Shown: positions 52,172-61,723 of the stretch, piece by piece
Layout of the letters: the number at the start of each line of letters is the position of its first letter
Numbering within the stretch: position 1 is the first letter of the stretch
Source of the DNA: Moritella sp. 24
GTDB taxonomy: Bacteria; Pseudomonadota; Gammaproteobacteria; Enterobacterales; Moritellaceae
Direction: 5' to 3'
Assembly: GCF_018219155.1 (NCBI RefSeq)
Contig: NZ_CP056123.1
Span: forward strand, 3,915,505-3,979,504
Length of the DNA: 64,000 nucleotides
Notes under the pieces: generated by a model
What the model was told of the DNA's origin: nothing
The model's database searches: none
Seen by the model: only the letters and a program-made list of their open reading frames with translations
Position numbers and translations under genes: made by a program

Positions 52172-53386
52172 TTATAAAAAACTCGTGCCGTATTCTAATT
52201 TTGGTAGACCATGGTAAGCCGCAATTGACTGACCAATATCTGCAAATGTATCACGTAAGCCCAGTGGACCCTTTGGTACATTATGACCATAGAAAATGAC
52301 AGGGATATGTTCACGCGTATGATCTGTTCCCGGTGCAGTTGGATCGCAACCGTGATCAGCCGTTAATACCACGACATCACCTTCATCTAAAATAGCCAGT
52401 AACTCAGGTAAACGTGTATCGAAATACTCTAACCCTTTAGCATAACCAGCAACATCGCGACGATGACCCCAAGATGAGTCAAAATCAACAAAGTTAGTGA
52501 ATACAATAGTATGATCGCCCGCTTGCTTAACTTGCTCTAGCGTTTGATCAAACAAAGCTTCAAGACCTGTGCCTTTCACTTTCTTAGTAATACCTTGCTG
52601 TGCATAGATATCAGCGATTTTACCCACACTCACAACTTCACCACCTGACTCCGCCATGCGGTCAAGCAATGTCGGTGCTGGCGGTAGCAATGAATAATCA
52701 CGACGATTACCCGTACGTGCAAAATCACTCTTATCATTACCGATAAATGGACGCGCAATAACACGACCAATATTATAAGGTTCTAATAATTCACGTGCTA
52801 ATTCACACAACTTAAGCAAGCGATCTAAACCAAAGCTTTCTTCGTGACAAGCAATTTGGAATACACTGTCTGCCGAAGTATAGAAAATTGGTTTGCCAGA
52901 AGCCATGTGCTCCTCGCCCATCAGGTCTAAGATCTCAGTACCAGAAGAGTGACAGTTACCTAAATAGCCAGGTAAGTCTGCTTGTTCTACTAATTGATCC
53001 AGTAACTCCTGAGGGAAGCTGTTTTCTGTATCAGAGAAGTAACCCCAATCAAACAGTACAGGTACACCTGCGATTTCCCAGTGGCCACTTGGCGTGTCTT
53101 TACCACTTGAGATCTCTTGTGCGTAACCGTATGCACCAACAACTTCAGCGTTCTCGTCTAAGCCTGCAGGGAATGAACCCACGCTATCAGCACATGCATG
53201 CGCTAGACCTAATTTGGTAAGGTTAGGAATATGTAATGGACCTTCACGACCATCATCCGCTTTACCTTCAGCACACCACTGCGCGATGTGACCAAATGTA
53301 TTACTACCTACGTCACCAAATTTATCAGCATCGGCAGAAGCACCAATACCCAATGAATCCAACATTAATATAATTGTACGTTTCAT
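52172..53386 (-). CDS. deoB: Phosphopentomutase
   Basis: DeoB interconverts (deoxy)ribose 1- and 5-phosphates. The 404-residue alkaline-phosphatase superfamily enzyme has the metal and nucleophile motifs [36 protein letters not shown] and [11 protein letters not shown]. It lies between deoA and deoD in the usual gammaproteobacterial order. Confidence 0.97.
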   Translation of the reverse strand: MKRTIILMLDSLGIGASADADKFGDVGSNTFGHIAQWCAEGKADDGREGPLHIPNLTKLGLAHACADSVGSFPAGLDENAEVVGAYGYAQEISSGKDTPSGHWEIAGVPVLFDWGYFSDTENSFPQELLDQLVEQADLPGYLGNCHSSGTEILDLMGEEHMASGKPIFYTSADSVFQIACHEESFGLDRLLKLCELARELLEPYNIGRVIARPFIGNDKSDFARTGNRRDYSLLPPAPTLLDRMAESGGEVVSVGKIADIYAQQGITKKVKGTGLEALFDQTLEQVKQAGDHTIVFTNFVDFDSSWGHRRDVAGYAKGLEYFDTRLPELLAILDEGDVVVLTADHGCDPTAPGTDHTREHIPVIFYGHNVPKGPLGLRDTFADIGQSIAAYHGLPKLEYGTSFL

Positions 53387-53451
53387 CGTTATAACCTATT
53401 TATCTTGACTGTATTTATCGATATCTAACTATTATGAATCATCACTAAACA

Positions 53452-54783
53452 TTAGACATCAGTAAGTCGAATTTGTTGGTAAACATCTGCGCTTGCTGCA
53501 GGTTTCGTGTCACCGATATGAATCGACTTCAAGATCTCAGCTTGTGCTGCATCAAATTGTGCTTCACTACGCGCGTGAACCATCGCCACAGGTGTTTCTG
53601 TATCTAACTGCTGACCAAGTGCCGCAATATCAGATAAACCCACTGCATAGTCAATTTGATCTGTCGCAACACGACGTCCACCACCCATAGCAACAACAGC
53701 CATACCAAAACCACGTGTATCCATCTCAGTTAAGTAACCGCTTTGGGTCGCAAATACTGGACGAATAATCTCTGTTTTTGGTAAGTGTAGGTCATAGTTG
53801 TCAACAAAATCTGCTGGACCGCCTAAACCTGTCACCATAGTGCCAAATAATTCAGCCGCTTTACCGTTGTCTAATACAGCTTGTAGTTTATTACGCGCAT
53901 CATCAGCATCTGTAGCTAAGTTGGCAGATAATAACATTTCAACACAAAGCGCCATCGTCACTGCGAACAAACGCGGATTGCGGTATTCACCAGTAAGGAA
54001 GCGAACTGCTTCACGTACTTCAACTGCGTTACCAGCACTACTTGCTAGCACTTGATTCATATCAGTGATCAAAGCTGATGTTTTACAACCCGCTCCGTTC
54101 GCTACTGATACAATGCTTTTCGCTAATTCAACAGACTGCTCATGCGTTGGCATGAATGCACCGCTACCAGACTTAACGTCCATCACTAATGCATCAAGAC
54201 CAGCCGCTAGTTTCTTCGATAAAATAGACGCGGTGATCAGAGAAATAGACTCTACTGTCGCGGTAATATCACGAATACCATAAAAGCGTTTATCAGCTGG
54301 CGCTAAATTTGCTGATTGACCAACAATCGCAACACCACTGTTTTTTACTACTTGACGGAATTGTGCGTTATCAACTGTCGTTTGGTAACCCGGGATCGCA
54401 TCAAGCTTATCTAGCGTGCCACCAGTATGACCTAAGCCACGACCTGAAATCATCGGTACGAAACCGCCACAAGCCGCAACCATTGGACCAAGCATCAGTG
54501 AAATAACATCACCAACGCCACCAGTAGAATGCTTATCTACGATTGGACCATTAAGTTGCATTTCACCCCAACTTAATACATCACCTGAATCACGCATTGC
54601 AGATGTGATCGCAATACGCTCATCCATATTCATATCATTAAAATAAGTCGCCATCGCAAAAGCTGCGATTTGTCCTTCCGAAATGCTGTTATCAGAAATT
54701 CCGTTAACAAAATATTCAATTTCAGCACGACTTAATACTTCGCCATTACGTTTACGACGAATAATCTCTTGCGGTATAAACAT
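53452..54783 (-). CDS. deoA: Thymidine phosphorylase
   Basis: DeoA splits thymidine and deoxyuridine with phosphate. The 443-residue protein has the family motif [34 protein letters not shown] and KSGSGAFM, typical of the dimeric pyrimidine phosphorylases. It follows deoC, with a 192-base gap that contains a nested hairpin. Confidence 0.97.
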   Translation of the reverse strand: MFIPQEIIRRKRNGEVLSRAEIEYFVNGISDNSISEGQIAAFAMATYFNDMNMDERIAITSAMRDSGDVLSWGEMQLNGPIVDKHSTGGVGDVISLMLGPMVAACGGFVPMISGRGLGHTGGTLDKLDAIPGYQTTVDNAQFRQVVKNSGVAIVGQSANLAPADKRFYGIRDITATVESISLITASILSKKLAAGLDALVMDVKSGSGAFMPTHEQSVELAKSIVSVANGAGCKTSALITDMNQVLASSAGNAVEVREAVRFLTGEYRNPRLFAVTMALCVEMLLSANLATDADDARNKLQAVLDNGKAAELFGTMVTGLGGPADFVDNYDLHLPKTEIIRPVFATQSGYLTEMDTRGFGMAVVAMGGGRRVATDQIDYAVGLSDIAALGQQLDTETPVAMVHARSEAQFDAAQAEILKSIHIGDTKPAASADVYQQIRLTDV

Positions 54784-54874
54784 AACTATCTACTCCTTGA
54801 ATCGGAAAAAGCCACTCTTAAAAAATGAAAAGAGCGTAGTTTAGATACGAAAATCAGGATCGAATAAGCACATA

Positions 54875-54927
54875 CTGTATTGATTATGTCAGCCAGTAAT
54901 CACTGGCCTATAACTTAATCAATACAG
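54875..54927 (-). other. Nested hairpin in the deoC-deoA intercistronic gap
   Basis: Outer arms CTGTATTGATTA (54875-54886) and TAATCAATACAG (54916-54927) are perfectly complementary over 12 bases. They enclose a second perfect hairpin, GCCAGT / ACTGGC (54892-54907). No T-run follows, so it is not a normal terminator. It could stabilise or process the deo mRNA. Confidence 0.8.
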
Positions 54928-54975
54928 AACACATTAAGATAAAATATTACTTTATCGAACCCGAGAAATAGATAC

Positions 54976-55749
54976 TTAGTAACCGCTGCTGTCAGCAGGT
55001 TTTTCAGCTAATTCAAGTTCAGCTAATAAGTTAGCTAGTAGGCTTGAAGCACCGAAACGGAATTTTGCTGGAGAAACCCAGTCTTGGCCTAGGATTGATT
55101 CTGCTAATGCAAGGTATTCGCCTGCTTGTTCAGCATTTTTAACGCCACCAGCTGGTTTGAAACCAACATCAGTGTTTTTCTCGCTGATCACTGTAAGCAT
55201 GATCTTAGCGAATTCTAGTGTTGCATTAACAGGCACTTTACCTGTTGATGTTTTAATAAAGTCTGCACCCGCATCAATTGAGATTTCACTCGCTTGACGG
55301 ATTAATGCTTCAGTTTTAAGTTCGCCAGTTTCAACGATAACTTTAAGTTGCACGTTTGCAGGACATGCTGCTTTACATGCTTTAACTAATTCAAAACCAA
55401 CTTCTGCATTACCAGCCATTAGTGCACGGTATGGGAATACCACGTCAACTTCGTCTGCACCGTATGCAACAGCTGCTTTTGTTTCTGCAACTGCGATAGC
55501 AACGTCATCGTTACCGTGTGGGAAGTTAGTTACTGTTGCGATTTTTACTGTTTCAGCGCCAATTGCATTTAATGTTTTACGTGCGATAGGAACAAAACGA
55601 GGGTAAATACAAACAGCAGCAGTGTTACCAGCGGCACTTTTTGCTTTATGACACAGTTCAATTACTTTTGCATCTGTATCGTCATCATTAAGTGTCGTTA
55701 GGTCCATCATGTTTAATGCACGTTGCGCTGCTACTTTAAAGTTACTCAT
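54976..55749 (-). CDS. deoC: Deoxyribose-phosphate aldolase
   Basis: DeoC cleaves deoxyribose-5-phosphate to glyceraldehyde-3-phosphate and acetaldehyde. The 257-residue TIM barrel has [12 protein letters not shown] and the Schiff-base lysine in [10 protein letters not shown]. It is first in the deo operon, behind a 680-base leader whose sequence is duplicated upstream of the neighbouring nupC. Confidence 0.97.
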   Translation of the reverse strand: MSNFKVAAQRALNMMDLTTLNDDDTDAKVIELCHKAKSAAGNTAAVCIYPRFVPIARKTLNAIGAETVKIATVTNFPHGNDDVAIAVAETKAAVAYGADEVDVVFPYRALMAGNAEVGFELVKACKAACPANVQLKVIVETGELKTEALIRQASEISIDAGADFIKTSTGKVPVNATLEFAKIMLTVISEKNTDVGFKPAGGVKNAEQAGEYLALAESILGQDWVSPAKFRFGASSLLANLLAELELAEKPADSSGY

Positions 55750-56340
55750 ATTAAGTCTCCGGACTTGTTAAATTCTTATAAACCAATTTTTATTGGTCAA
55801 TTTTTTATAAACCAATAGGAAATCATAGCAATTGAATGCCATTGCTATGGTAGTTATTCTGGAATTATTTAACGAAAGATGTGTTTACTCTAAGCTTGAT
55901 AGCCAAGGTAAATAGATGACGTATAAAGAATTAATACCTATATTACAGTAAGCATTAATCTAACTATCGACATAACTATCTTTAAGATAAATATCCATTA
56001 AGAATAACTATGCGGACTTGGTTCCGTGAAGACTTGATATGACTATCAATTAACATCCATATAACCGCGCTAATACGACTTATTGTTCACTTTAATTCTA
56101 GCGTGAAAATAAGCAATATTTAACGAAAAACACCGAAAGTACCTCATGTACTATCAGTTTAAACTACGCAACTAAAGTTACGCTAAGTGGTAAATAAATC
56201 AAGTAATAAATACCTTCAAAACCGCCTCACATCTCACAATGAACAAATAAACGACAATAAAACAACATATTAAATGTATGGCTATGTAAGCTTACTATTT
56301 ATTAAATATAAGGTGATGAAAGTACTTATTTATCTCGTTC
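55750..56340 (-). promoter_or_regulatory. deoC upstream region (leader copy A)
   Basis: About 590 bases without an ORF. Most of it is similar to 57658-58187 upstream of the nupC at 56431-57657. The best block (55954-56080) is nearly identical to 57812-57934. A hairpin ACCAAT-TTTT-ATTGGT (55782-55797) lies near the deoC start. It is expected to hold the deo promoter and repressor sites, but no CRP, CytR or DeoR site is certain by eye. Confidence 0.7.
55824..55849 (-). promoter_or_regulatory. Perfect dyad in leader A upstream of deoC
   Basis: CATAGCAAT and ATTGCTATG flank an 8-base spacer about 75 bases before the deoC start. The corresponding place in leader B has a different dyad, CAGTAATT / AATTACTG, with the pairing kept. 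It may be an operator or an RNA hairpin. Confidence 0.7.
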
Positions 56341-56381
56341 AAAAAAAGGCCTCAAGACTGCCTATTAAACAACCTCGAGGC
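56341..56381 (-). terminator. Terminator after the first nupC
   Basis: On the minus strand GCCTCGAGGTTG pairs with CAGTCTTGAGGC over 12 positions including wobble pairs, followed by CC and seven T. It separates nupC from the deoC leader and is duplicated at 58188-58230. Confidence 0.88.
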
Positions 56382-56430
56382 ATCCATTATTTTACCATCG
56401 CAATAACAACGATATATAAATGGCAGCGTA

Positions 56431-57657
56431 TTAACCTAAGAATAAACCCGCTAATGTTGCGCTCATTAAGTTAGCTAACGACGCAGCAAGTACTGCTTTT
56501 AGACCCATGCTTGCAATGTCAGCACGACGTGAAGGAGCAAGACTACCTAAACCACCAAGCAAGATCGCAATTGATGAGAAGTTAGCGAAACCACACAATG
56601 CAAATGAGATGATGATTTGTGTATGCTCAGATAATTCGTTATTTTTAATGTAATTAACGAAATCGAGGAAAGCAACAAACTCATTCACTACTAGTTTTTG
56701 ACCAATGAAACTACCCGCTGCAATCGCTTCATTCCACGGCACACCAATTACAAATGCAAGTGGCGAGAAGATCCAACCTAAGATCATTTGGATTGTTAGC
56801 TCAGGCATATCGAACCAAGCACCGATACCACCCGTGATACCATTTGCTAATGCAATTAGACCTACGAATGCAATTAACATTGCCCCGACGTTAAGCGCAA
56901 GCATCATACCTGAAGATGCACCTGACGCTGCAGCATCTAGCACGTTTGCAGGTTTGTCATCATTGTTCTCTTCAAGATCATCTAGTGATAATTTTGGCGT
57001 TTCTGTTTCTGGTTTAATAATCTTCGCCATTAATAGACCACCCGGTGCAGCCATAAATGACGCAGCAACCAAATATTCAATCTTAATACCAAGACCAGCA
57101 TAACCCGCTAATACTGAACCAGCGATAGAAGCAAGACCACCTACCATGACGGCAAATAGTTCTGATTTAGTCATTGATTTAATAAACGGACGCACAACAA
57201 GTGGTGCTTCAGTTTGACCAACAAAAATATTTGCTGTGGCAGAAAGTGATTCCGCACGGCTTGTGCCTAATAGTTTCTGTAAACCACCACCGATAAAGTT
57301 AATAACGATGCTCATTACACCTAAATAATAAAGAACGGCAATCAGTGAAGAGAAGAAAACAATAACTGGCAATACGTTAATCGCAAAAATGAAACCAACT
57401 TTGAATCTCGCCAAGTCACCAAATAAGAACTGAATACCTTCATTACCATAAGCAATGACGTTTGCGACACCAGTAGAGAGGCTCTGTAGTAACTCTTTAC
57501 CCGGAGGGAAATATAAAATGAACGCGCCAATAATGACCTGAATAGCGAATGCGCCACCCACGGTGCGTAAGTTAATTGCTTTTCTGTTATCCGATAATAG
57601 CAGCGCTAAACCGAGTAGCGCGAAAACGCCTACAATACCCATTACAAAATTCATCAA
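56431..57657 (-). CDS. nupC: NupC-family nucleoside:cation symporter (copy 1)
   Basis: This 408-residue CNT-family permease has about ten membrane segments and the family motifs [32 protein letters not shown] and NEFVAFLDF. It imports nucleosides at the inner membrane for the deo pathway. It differs from copy 2 (58279-59502) at only about twenty scattered positions. Its upstream region is a copy of the deoC leader, so it may be co-regulated with deo. It has its own terminator. Confidence 0.95.
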   Translation of the reverse strand: MMNFVMGIVGVFALLGLALLLSDNRKAINLRTVGGAFAIQVIIGAFILYFPPGKELLQSLSTGVANVIAYGNEGIQFLFGDLARFKVGFIFAINVLPVIVFFSSLIAVLYYLGVMSIVINFIGGGLQKLLGTSRAESLSATANIFVGQTEAPLVVRPFIKSMTKSELFAVMVGGLASIAGSVLAGYAGLGIKIEYLVAASFMAAPGGLLMAKIIKPETETPKLSLDDLEENNDDKPANVLDAAASGASSGMMLALNVGAMLIAFVGLIALANGITGGIGAWFDMPELTIQMILGWIFSPLAFVIGVPWNEAIAAGSFIGQKLVVNEFVAFLDFVNYIKNNELSEHTQIIISFALCGFANFSSIAILLGGLGSLAPSRRADIASMGLKAVLAASLANLMSATLAGLFLG

Positions 57658-58187
57658 GAATCATCTCCAAACTTTATTGACTTTTATAAGCCAATATTTA
57701 TAAACCAATAGTGAAATCACAGTAATTAATGTTAATTACTGGCGGTAGCTATTCTGAAATGATTCTAATGAAGAAGTGTTTAACTGCAGGTAAATTGGTG
57801 ATGAATACAACAATTAATCTAACTATCAACATAACTATCTTTAGGCAATATCCATTAAGAATAACTATGCGGACTTGGTTCCGTGAAGACTTGATATGAC
57901 TATCAATTAACATCCATATAACCGCGTTAATACCACTACTCTGCTACCTTAATCCAAGGCCAAAGAGTCAGTTGTATTGAACGAAAAACACCAAAAGTAC
58001 ATCTTGTACGATCAGTTTTAATTACCTAGTTGAGGGTACTCTTCATAATAAGGAAATCAAGTAATTAATATCGTCAAAACCGACCAACCTCTCACAACGA
58101 GAAAATACAGTCGAGACGCTTAAAGTGCACAATGAAAAAACTAAACGAAGAAGAAGTTTAAAAGGAAGAATTCAAATTAATTGCGGC
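57658..58187 (-). promoter_or_regulatory. nupC copy 1 upstream region (leader copy B)
   Basis: This spacer of about 530 bases is homologous to the deoC upstream region. It shares ATAAACCAATAG near the start, the dense 57812-57934 block with GCGGACTTGGTTCCGTGAAG, and the AACGAAAAACACC stretch. No ORF is seen. It should carry the promoter of the first nupC. Confidence 0.7.
57720..57741 (-). promoter_or_regulatory. Perfect dyad in leader B upstream of nupC
   Basis: CAGTAATT and AATTACTG flank a 6-base spacer. It corresponds in position to the dyad at 55824-55849 upstream of deoC, with different arm sequence but intact pairing. Confidence 0.68.
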
Positions 58188-58230
58188 CAAAAAAAATGCC
58201 TCCAGACTGTAATGAAACAACCTCGAGGCA
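58188..58230 (-). terminator. Terminator after the second nupC
   Basis: On the minus strand TGCCTCGAGGTTG pairs with CAGTCTGGAGGCA with one mismatch and wobble pairs, followed by eight T. It is the paralogue of the terminator at 56341-56381. Confidence 0.87.
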
Positions 58231-58278
58231 TTCGCTATTTTATAACCGTGATAACCACGGTTTATAAATAATCGTATA

Positions 58279-59502
58279 TTAGCCTAAGAATAAGCCCGCT
58301 AATGCAGCACTCATTAAGTTAGCTAAAGAAGCAGCAAGAACCGCTTTTAGACCCATGCTAGCAATATCTGCACGACGTGTTGGTGCTAAGCTACCTAAAC
58401 CACCAAGCAAGATTGCAATTGATGAGAAGTTAGCAAAACCACATAATGCAAATGAGATGATGATTTGTGTATGCTCAGATAACTCGTTATTTTTAATGTA
58501 ATTAACGAAATCTAGGAAAGCAACAAACTCATTCACTACTAATTTCTGACCGATGAAACTACCAGCAGCAATCGCTTCGTGCCATGGCACACCAATGATG
58601 AATGCAAGTGGTGAGAAGATCCAACCTAAGATCATTTGGATTGTTAGTTCAGGCATATCGAACCAAGCACCAATACCACCCGTGATACCATTTGCTAATG
58701 CAATTAGACCAACGAATGCGATTAACATTGCACCAACGTTAAGTGCTAACATCATACCTGAAGATGCACCAGCGGCAGCAGCGTCTAATACGTTTGCAGG
58801 CTTTTCATCATCATTTTCTTCAAGATCATCAAGTGATACTTTTGGCGTGTCCGTTTCAGGCTTAATAATCTTAGCCATTAATAGACCACCCGGTGCCGCC
58901 ATGAATGACGCAGCAACTAAGTACTCAATCTTAATACCAAGACCAGCGTAACCCGCTAGTACTGAACCAGCGATAGAAGCAAGACCACCTACCATTACGG
59001 CAAATAATTCTGATTTAGTCATTGATTTAATAAACGGACGCACAACTAACGGTGCTTCAGTTTGACCAACAAAAATATTTGCTGTAGCAGAAAGTGATTC
59101 AGCACGGCTTGTGCCTAATAGCTTCTGTAAACCACCACCGATAAAGTTAATAACTACGCTCATTACACCTAAGTAATAAAGAACAGCGATCAGTGCTGAG
59201 AAGAAAACAATAACTGGTAATACGTTAATCGCAAAGATGAAACCAACTTTGAATTTTGCCAAGTCACCGAATAAGAATTGAATACCTTCATTACCGTAAG
59301 CAATTACGTTTGCTACACCAGTAGAGAGACCTTGTAGTAACTCTTTACCCGGAGGGAAGTATAAAATGAAAGCACCAACAGCAACCTGGATAGCAAATGC
59401 GCCACCAACAGTGCGTAAGTTAATTGCTTTTCTATTATCAGATAACAGAACAGCCAAACCAAGTAGGACAAAAATGCCCACAATACCCATTACAAAATTC
59501 AT
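58279..59502 (-). CDS. nupC: NupC-family nucleoside:cation symporter (copy 2)
   Basis: This 407-residue CNT permease is almost identical to copy 1, with the same [15 protein letters not shown] and GQTEAPLVV motifs. It precedes copy 1 in transcription order. Its upstream region (59503-59711) is unrelated to the deoC leader, so its promoter probably differs from that of copy 1. It ends with a terminator of the same design. Confidence 0.95.
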   Translation of the reverse strand: MNFVMGIVGIFVLLGLAVLLSDNRKAINLRTVGGAFAIQVAVGAFILYFPPGKELLQGLSTGVANVIAYGNEGIQFLFGDLAKFKVGFIFAINVLPVIVFFSALIAVLYYLGVMSVVINFIGGGLQKLLGTSRAESLSATANIFVGQTEAPLVVRPFIKSMTKSELFAVMVGGLASIAGSVLAGYAGLGIKIEYLVAASFMAAPGGLLMAKIIKPETDTPKVSLDDLEENDDEKPANVLDAAAAGASSGMMLALNVGAMLIAFVGLIALANGITGGIGAWFDMPELTIQMILGWIFSPLAFIIGVPWHEAIAAGSFIGQKLVVNEFVAFLDFVNYIKNNELSEHTQIIISFALCGFANFSSIAILLGGLGSLAPTRRADIASMGLKAVLAASLANLMSAALAGLFLG

Positions 59503-59711
59503 CAGGAATAATCTCCATTTTCGCTTCAGAAGCGTTTTTGTTTCTCGATATAATAATCAAAGTAGTAGATAGAATTGTAATTAATAGTAAATTCACAATT
59601 TAATCATTGATTATAACAATTGGCGCGATTATAACTGTTATTAGCCACTTGTTAAGTGCTTGAGATCAGACCTCTAAAAAAAGTAGCGAAAAAGTTCATT
59701 TTTTTTATATT

Positions 59712-60488
59712 TTAATCAATACCTGCCAAAAACTGCTCAAAAAACGTACTCAAATTGATTTTTGCAATGTGTTCTTCCGGTTCTTTTCGTAATTCACCCA
59801 AAGAATGTAACACTTTTGCAATGTTAGCAGGTTCATTACGCTGACCTTGATACCCATATATAGGCATATCAGGAGAATCTGTTTCTAATAGTAATGACGA
59901 TAAAGGAAGTTCACTCACCGCTTGCCGTGTTTTTACCGCTCTTGGATAGGTAATCACGCCGCCAATCCCTAATTTAAACCCAAGCTTAATATACTGCATC
60001 CCTAATTGCGAACTGCCACTAAACCCATGAATAACCCCGCCACGAGATAATTTCACCTGCTGCAATAATTGAATCAATTCGTTATGCGCTTTACGGCAAT
60101 GCAAAATAACCGGTAAATTATATTTTTTAGCTAACAATAATTGCTGCTTACAAATGTGAACCTGTTGTTCAAAGGGGAAATCGACAACCTTATCTAAGCC
60201 AAACTCCCCGACAGCAACAATACCTTTTTCTGTTGCTAAATATTCATCAAGTAATTGCAAGTGACTCGCATCAAAGTCTGCGAGAAAGTACGGGTGAATA
60301 CCCAGCGCCGGATAAACACCCTCATGCTGCTTTGCTAATGTTAAAACAGTCTGCCAATGGGCAGCGCCAATACTCGGCACCAGAAAATGTTGAACGCTTT
60401 TACTTCGTGCGCGTTTTAGCACTGCCACTAAGTCTGAATTAAAGTCAGTAAAATCTAAGTGACAATGACTGTCGACGAGTGTTATCAC
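59712..60488 (-). CDS. yjjV: TatD-family metal-dependent hydrolase (YjjV)
   Basis: This 258-residue TIM-barrel hydrolase has the metal motif DSHCHLDF, ALGIHPYF, GEFGLDKV, VILHCRKAHNEL, HGFSGSSQ and LLETDSPDMP. GFKLGIGGVITYPRAVKTR and NEPANIAKVLH match YjjV rather than TatD or YcfH. In E. coli yjjV is also close to the deo operon. The start is a GTG at 60488. Its substrate is unproven; TatD-family members act as nucleases. Confidence 0.92.
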   Translation of the reverse strand: MITLVDSHCHLDFTDFNSDLVAVLKRARSKSVQHFLVPSIGAAHWQTVLTLAKQHEGVYPALGIHPYFLADFDASHLQLLDEYLATEKGIVAVGEFGLDKVVDFPFEQQVHICKQQLLLAKKYNLPVILHCRKAHNELIQLLQQVKLSRGGVIHGFSGSSQLGMQYIKLGFKLGIGGVITYPRAVKTRQAVSELPLSSLLLETDSPDMPIYGYQGQRNEPANIAKVLHSLGELRKEPEEHIAKINLSTFFEQFLAGID

Positions 60489-60611
60489 AATATACTCAGG
60501 CCTTTTTAGTGATTAATAGGGGTAGTCAAATAAAGAGAGCGTGTAACTTGGCGCATAATTTGATTTAATAGCGAAATTAATCATTAGTTAAAAACCTTTA
60601 TGGAATGGTGC

Positions 60612-61643
60612 ATGTCGAAAAAACTCTTTGCTTTATCCGCTCAATACTTAAAAAAAGCCATGCCACTGATGATCCAGTATCAAATTCCGACCACGCCAAC
60701 AAACTATGCGCTGTGGTATCACTACGTTTCAGATAATAATAGTGCATTACAGAAACATCTCGATGATAAAATAGCGCAACACGGTACGTGTACACCTGCC
60801 GCAAGTGAAGAACTTTACCAACGCTTCATTGTTGATAAACGTGAACAAGAGATTTCGCAGTTACGCAGCGAACTTGATTCAATGACCAATGAATTGAGTA
60901 GCTCATTACACGATACGCTTAATGATACCAATGAATTTGATCGTATGCTGAATAAATGCTTGAACGATTTATCGGGTGTGGAACAAGATGGATTTTCAAT
61001 TGAAAAAACATTATCCGCAGTGCGTGAATTGGTCAAAGAATCTCATGATGTACGCTCATCAACACGCCATTTCAAAAGTCAGTTGCACGAAGCACAAGCA
61101 GAAATAGCACAGTTGCGTGAAACCTTGTTAGAAACACAGCATGATGCCATGCATGACAGCTTAACAGGCTTACTTAATCGCCGCGTGTTCAGTAAAGAGA
61201 TTGAAACCTTTTGCAGTAACCCAAGTTTAAATCGTAGTTTTTCAATATTGATGGTCGATATCGATAACTTCAAAACCTTTAATGATGACTTTGGCCACCA
61301 ACTCGGTGATCAAGTCTTAAAAGCGATTGCGAAACGTATCTCTGATAGCTGTCAGGAAGGTGAACAAGTATTCCGCTACGGTGGCGAAGAGTTCGTGCTC
61401 ATCTTACCTAATAAAAACTACACGATAGCACGCCAGAATGCAGAATCGATTCGCCGTGCTATTGAACGTCTGAGTATTCGAGATAAACGCTCGGGTAAGC
61501 TTATTGATAATATAACCGTGTCTATCGGTGTCACCGAAAATAAACCTCGTGATACCAGCCATGATATTTTAACGCGTGCCGACTTACAGTTATATGAAGC
61601 AAAACGCCTTGGTCGTAATCGAGTGATGCCACTACCACGTTAA
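60612..61643 (+). CDS. Cytoplasmic diguanylate cyclase (GGEEF)
   Basis: The 343-residue protein has no membrane segment. Its N-terminal helical region (residues 1-165) is predicted coiled coil toward the end (SQLHEAQAEIAQLRETLLE), followed by a GGDEF domain with DSLTGLLNRR and YGGEEFVLILP. It should make c-di-GMP from GTP. The inhibitory RxxD site is missing at its usual place (Gln and Glu instead). The start at 60612 is preferred over 60600 (MEWCM). A terminator follows. It is divergent from yjjV. Confidence 0.92.
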   Translation: MSKKLFALSAQYLKKAMPLMIQYQIPTTPTNYALWYHYVSDNNSALQKHLDDKIAQHGTCTPAASEELYQRFIVDKREQEISQLRSELDSMTNELSSSLHDTLNDTNEFDRMLNKCLNDLSGVEQDGFSIEKTLSAVRELVKESHDVRSSTRHFKSQLHEAQAEIAQLRETLLETQHDAMHDSLTGLLNRRVFSKEIETFCSNPSLNRSFSILMVDIDNFKTFNDDFGHQLGDQVLKAIAKRISDSCQEGEQVFRYGGEEFVLILPNKNYTIARQNAESIRRAIERLSIRDKRSGKLIDNITVSIGVTENKPRDTSHDILTRADLQLYEAKRLGRNRVMPLPR

Positions 61644-61663
61644 AATTAGACGTATTTAGAAAC

Positions 61664-61696
61664 AACAATGCCTCATCTTTAGCATGAGGCATTGTT
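61664..61696 (+). terminator. Terminator between the diguanylate cyclase and RND genes
   Basis: Thirteen-base arms AACAATGCCTCAT and ATGAGGCATTGTT are perfectly complementary with a 7-base loop between convergent genes. The flanks are A/T-rich on both sides, so it can serve both. Confidence 0.85.
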
Positions 61697-61723
61697 AATA
61701 TTTAATGATGTACTCACACCCCG

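Noticed and set aside
56274-56474. Plus-strand ORF of 66 residues upstream of deoC
   Set aside because: It overlaps the nupC terminator and the nupC 3' end, has no ribosome binding site and no counterpart in the duplicated leader.
58553-58951. Plus-strand ORFs of 132 residues opposite both nupC genes
   Set aside because: They are antisense shadows, repeated in both copies only because nupC itself is duplicated.
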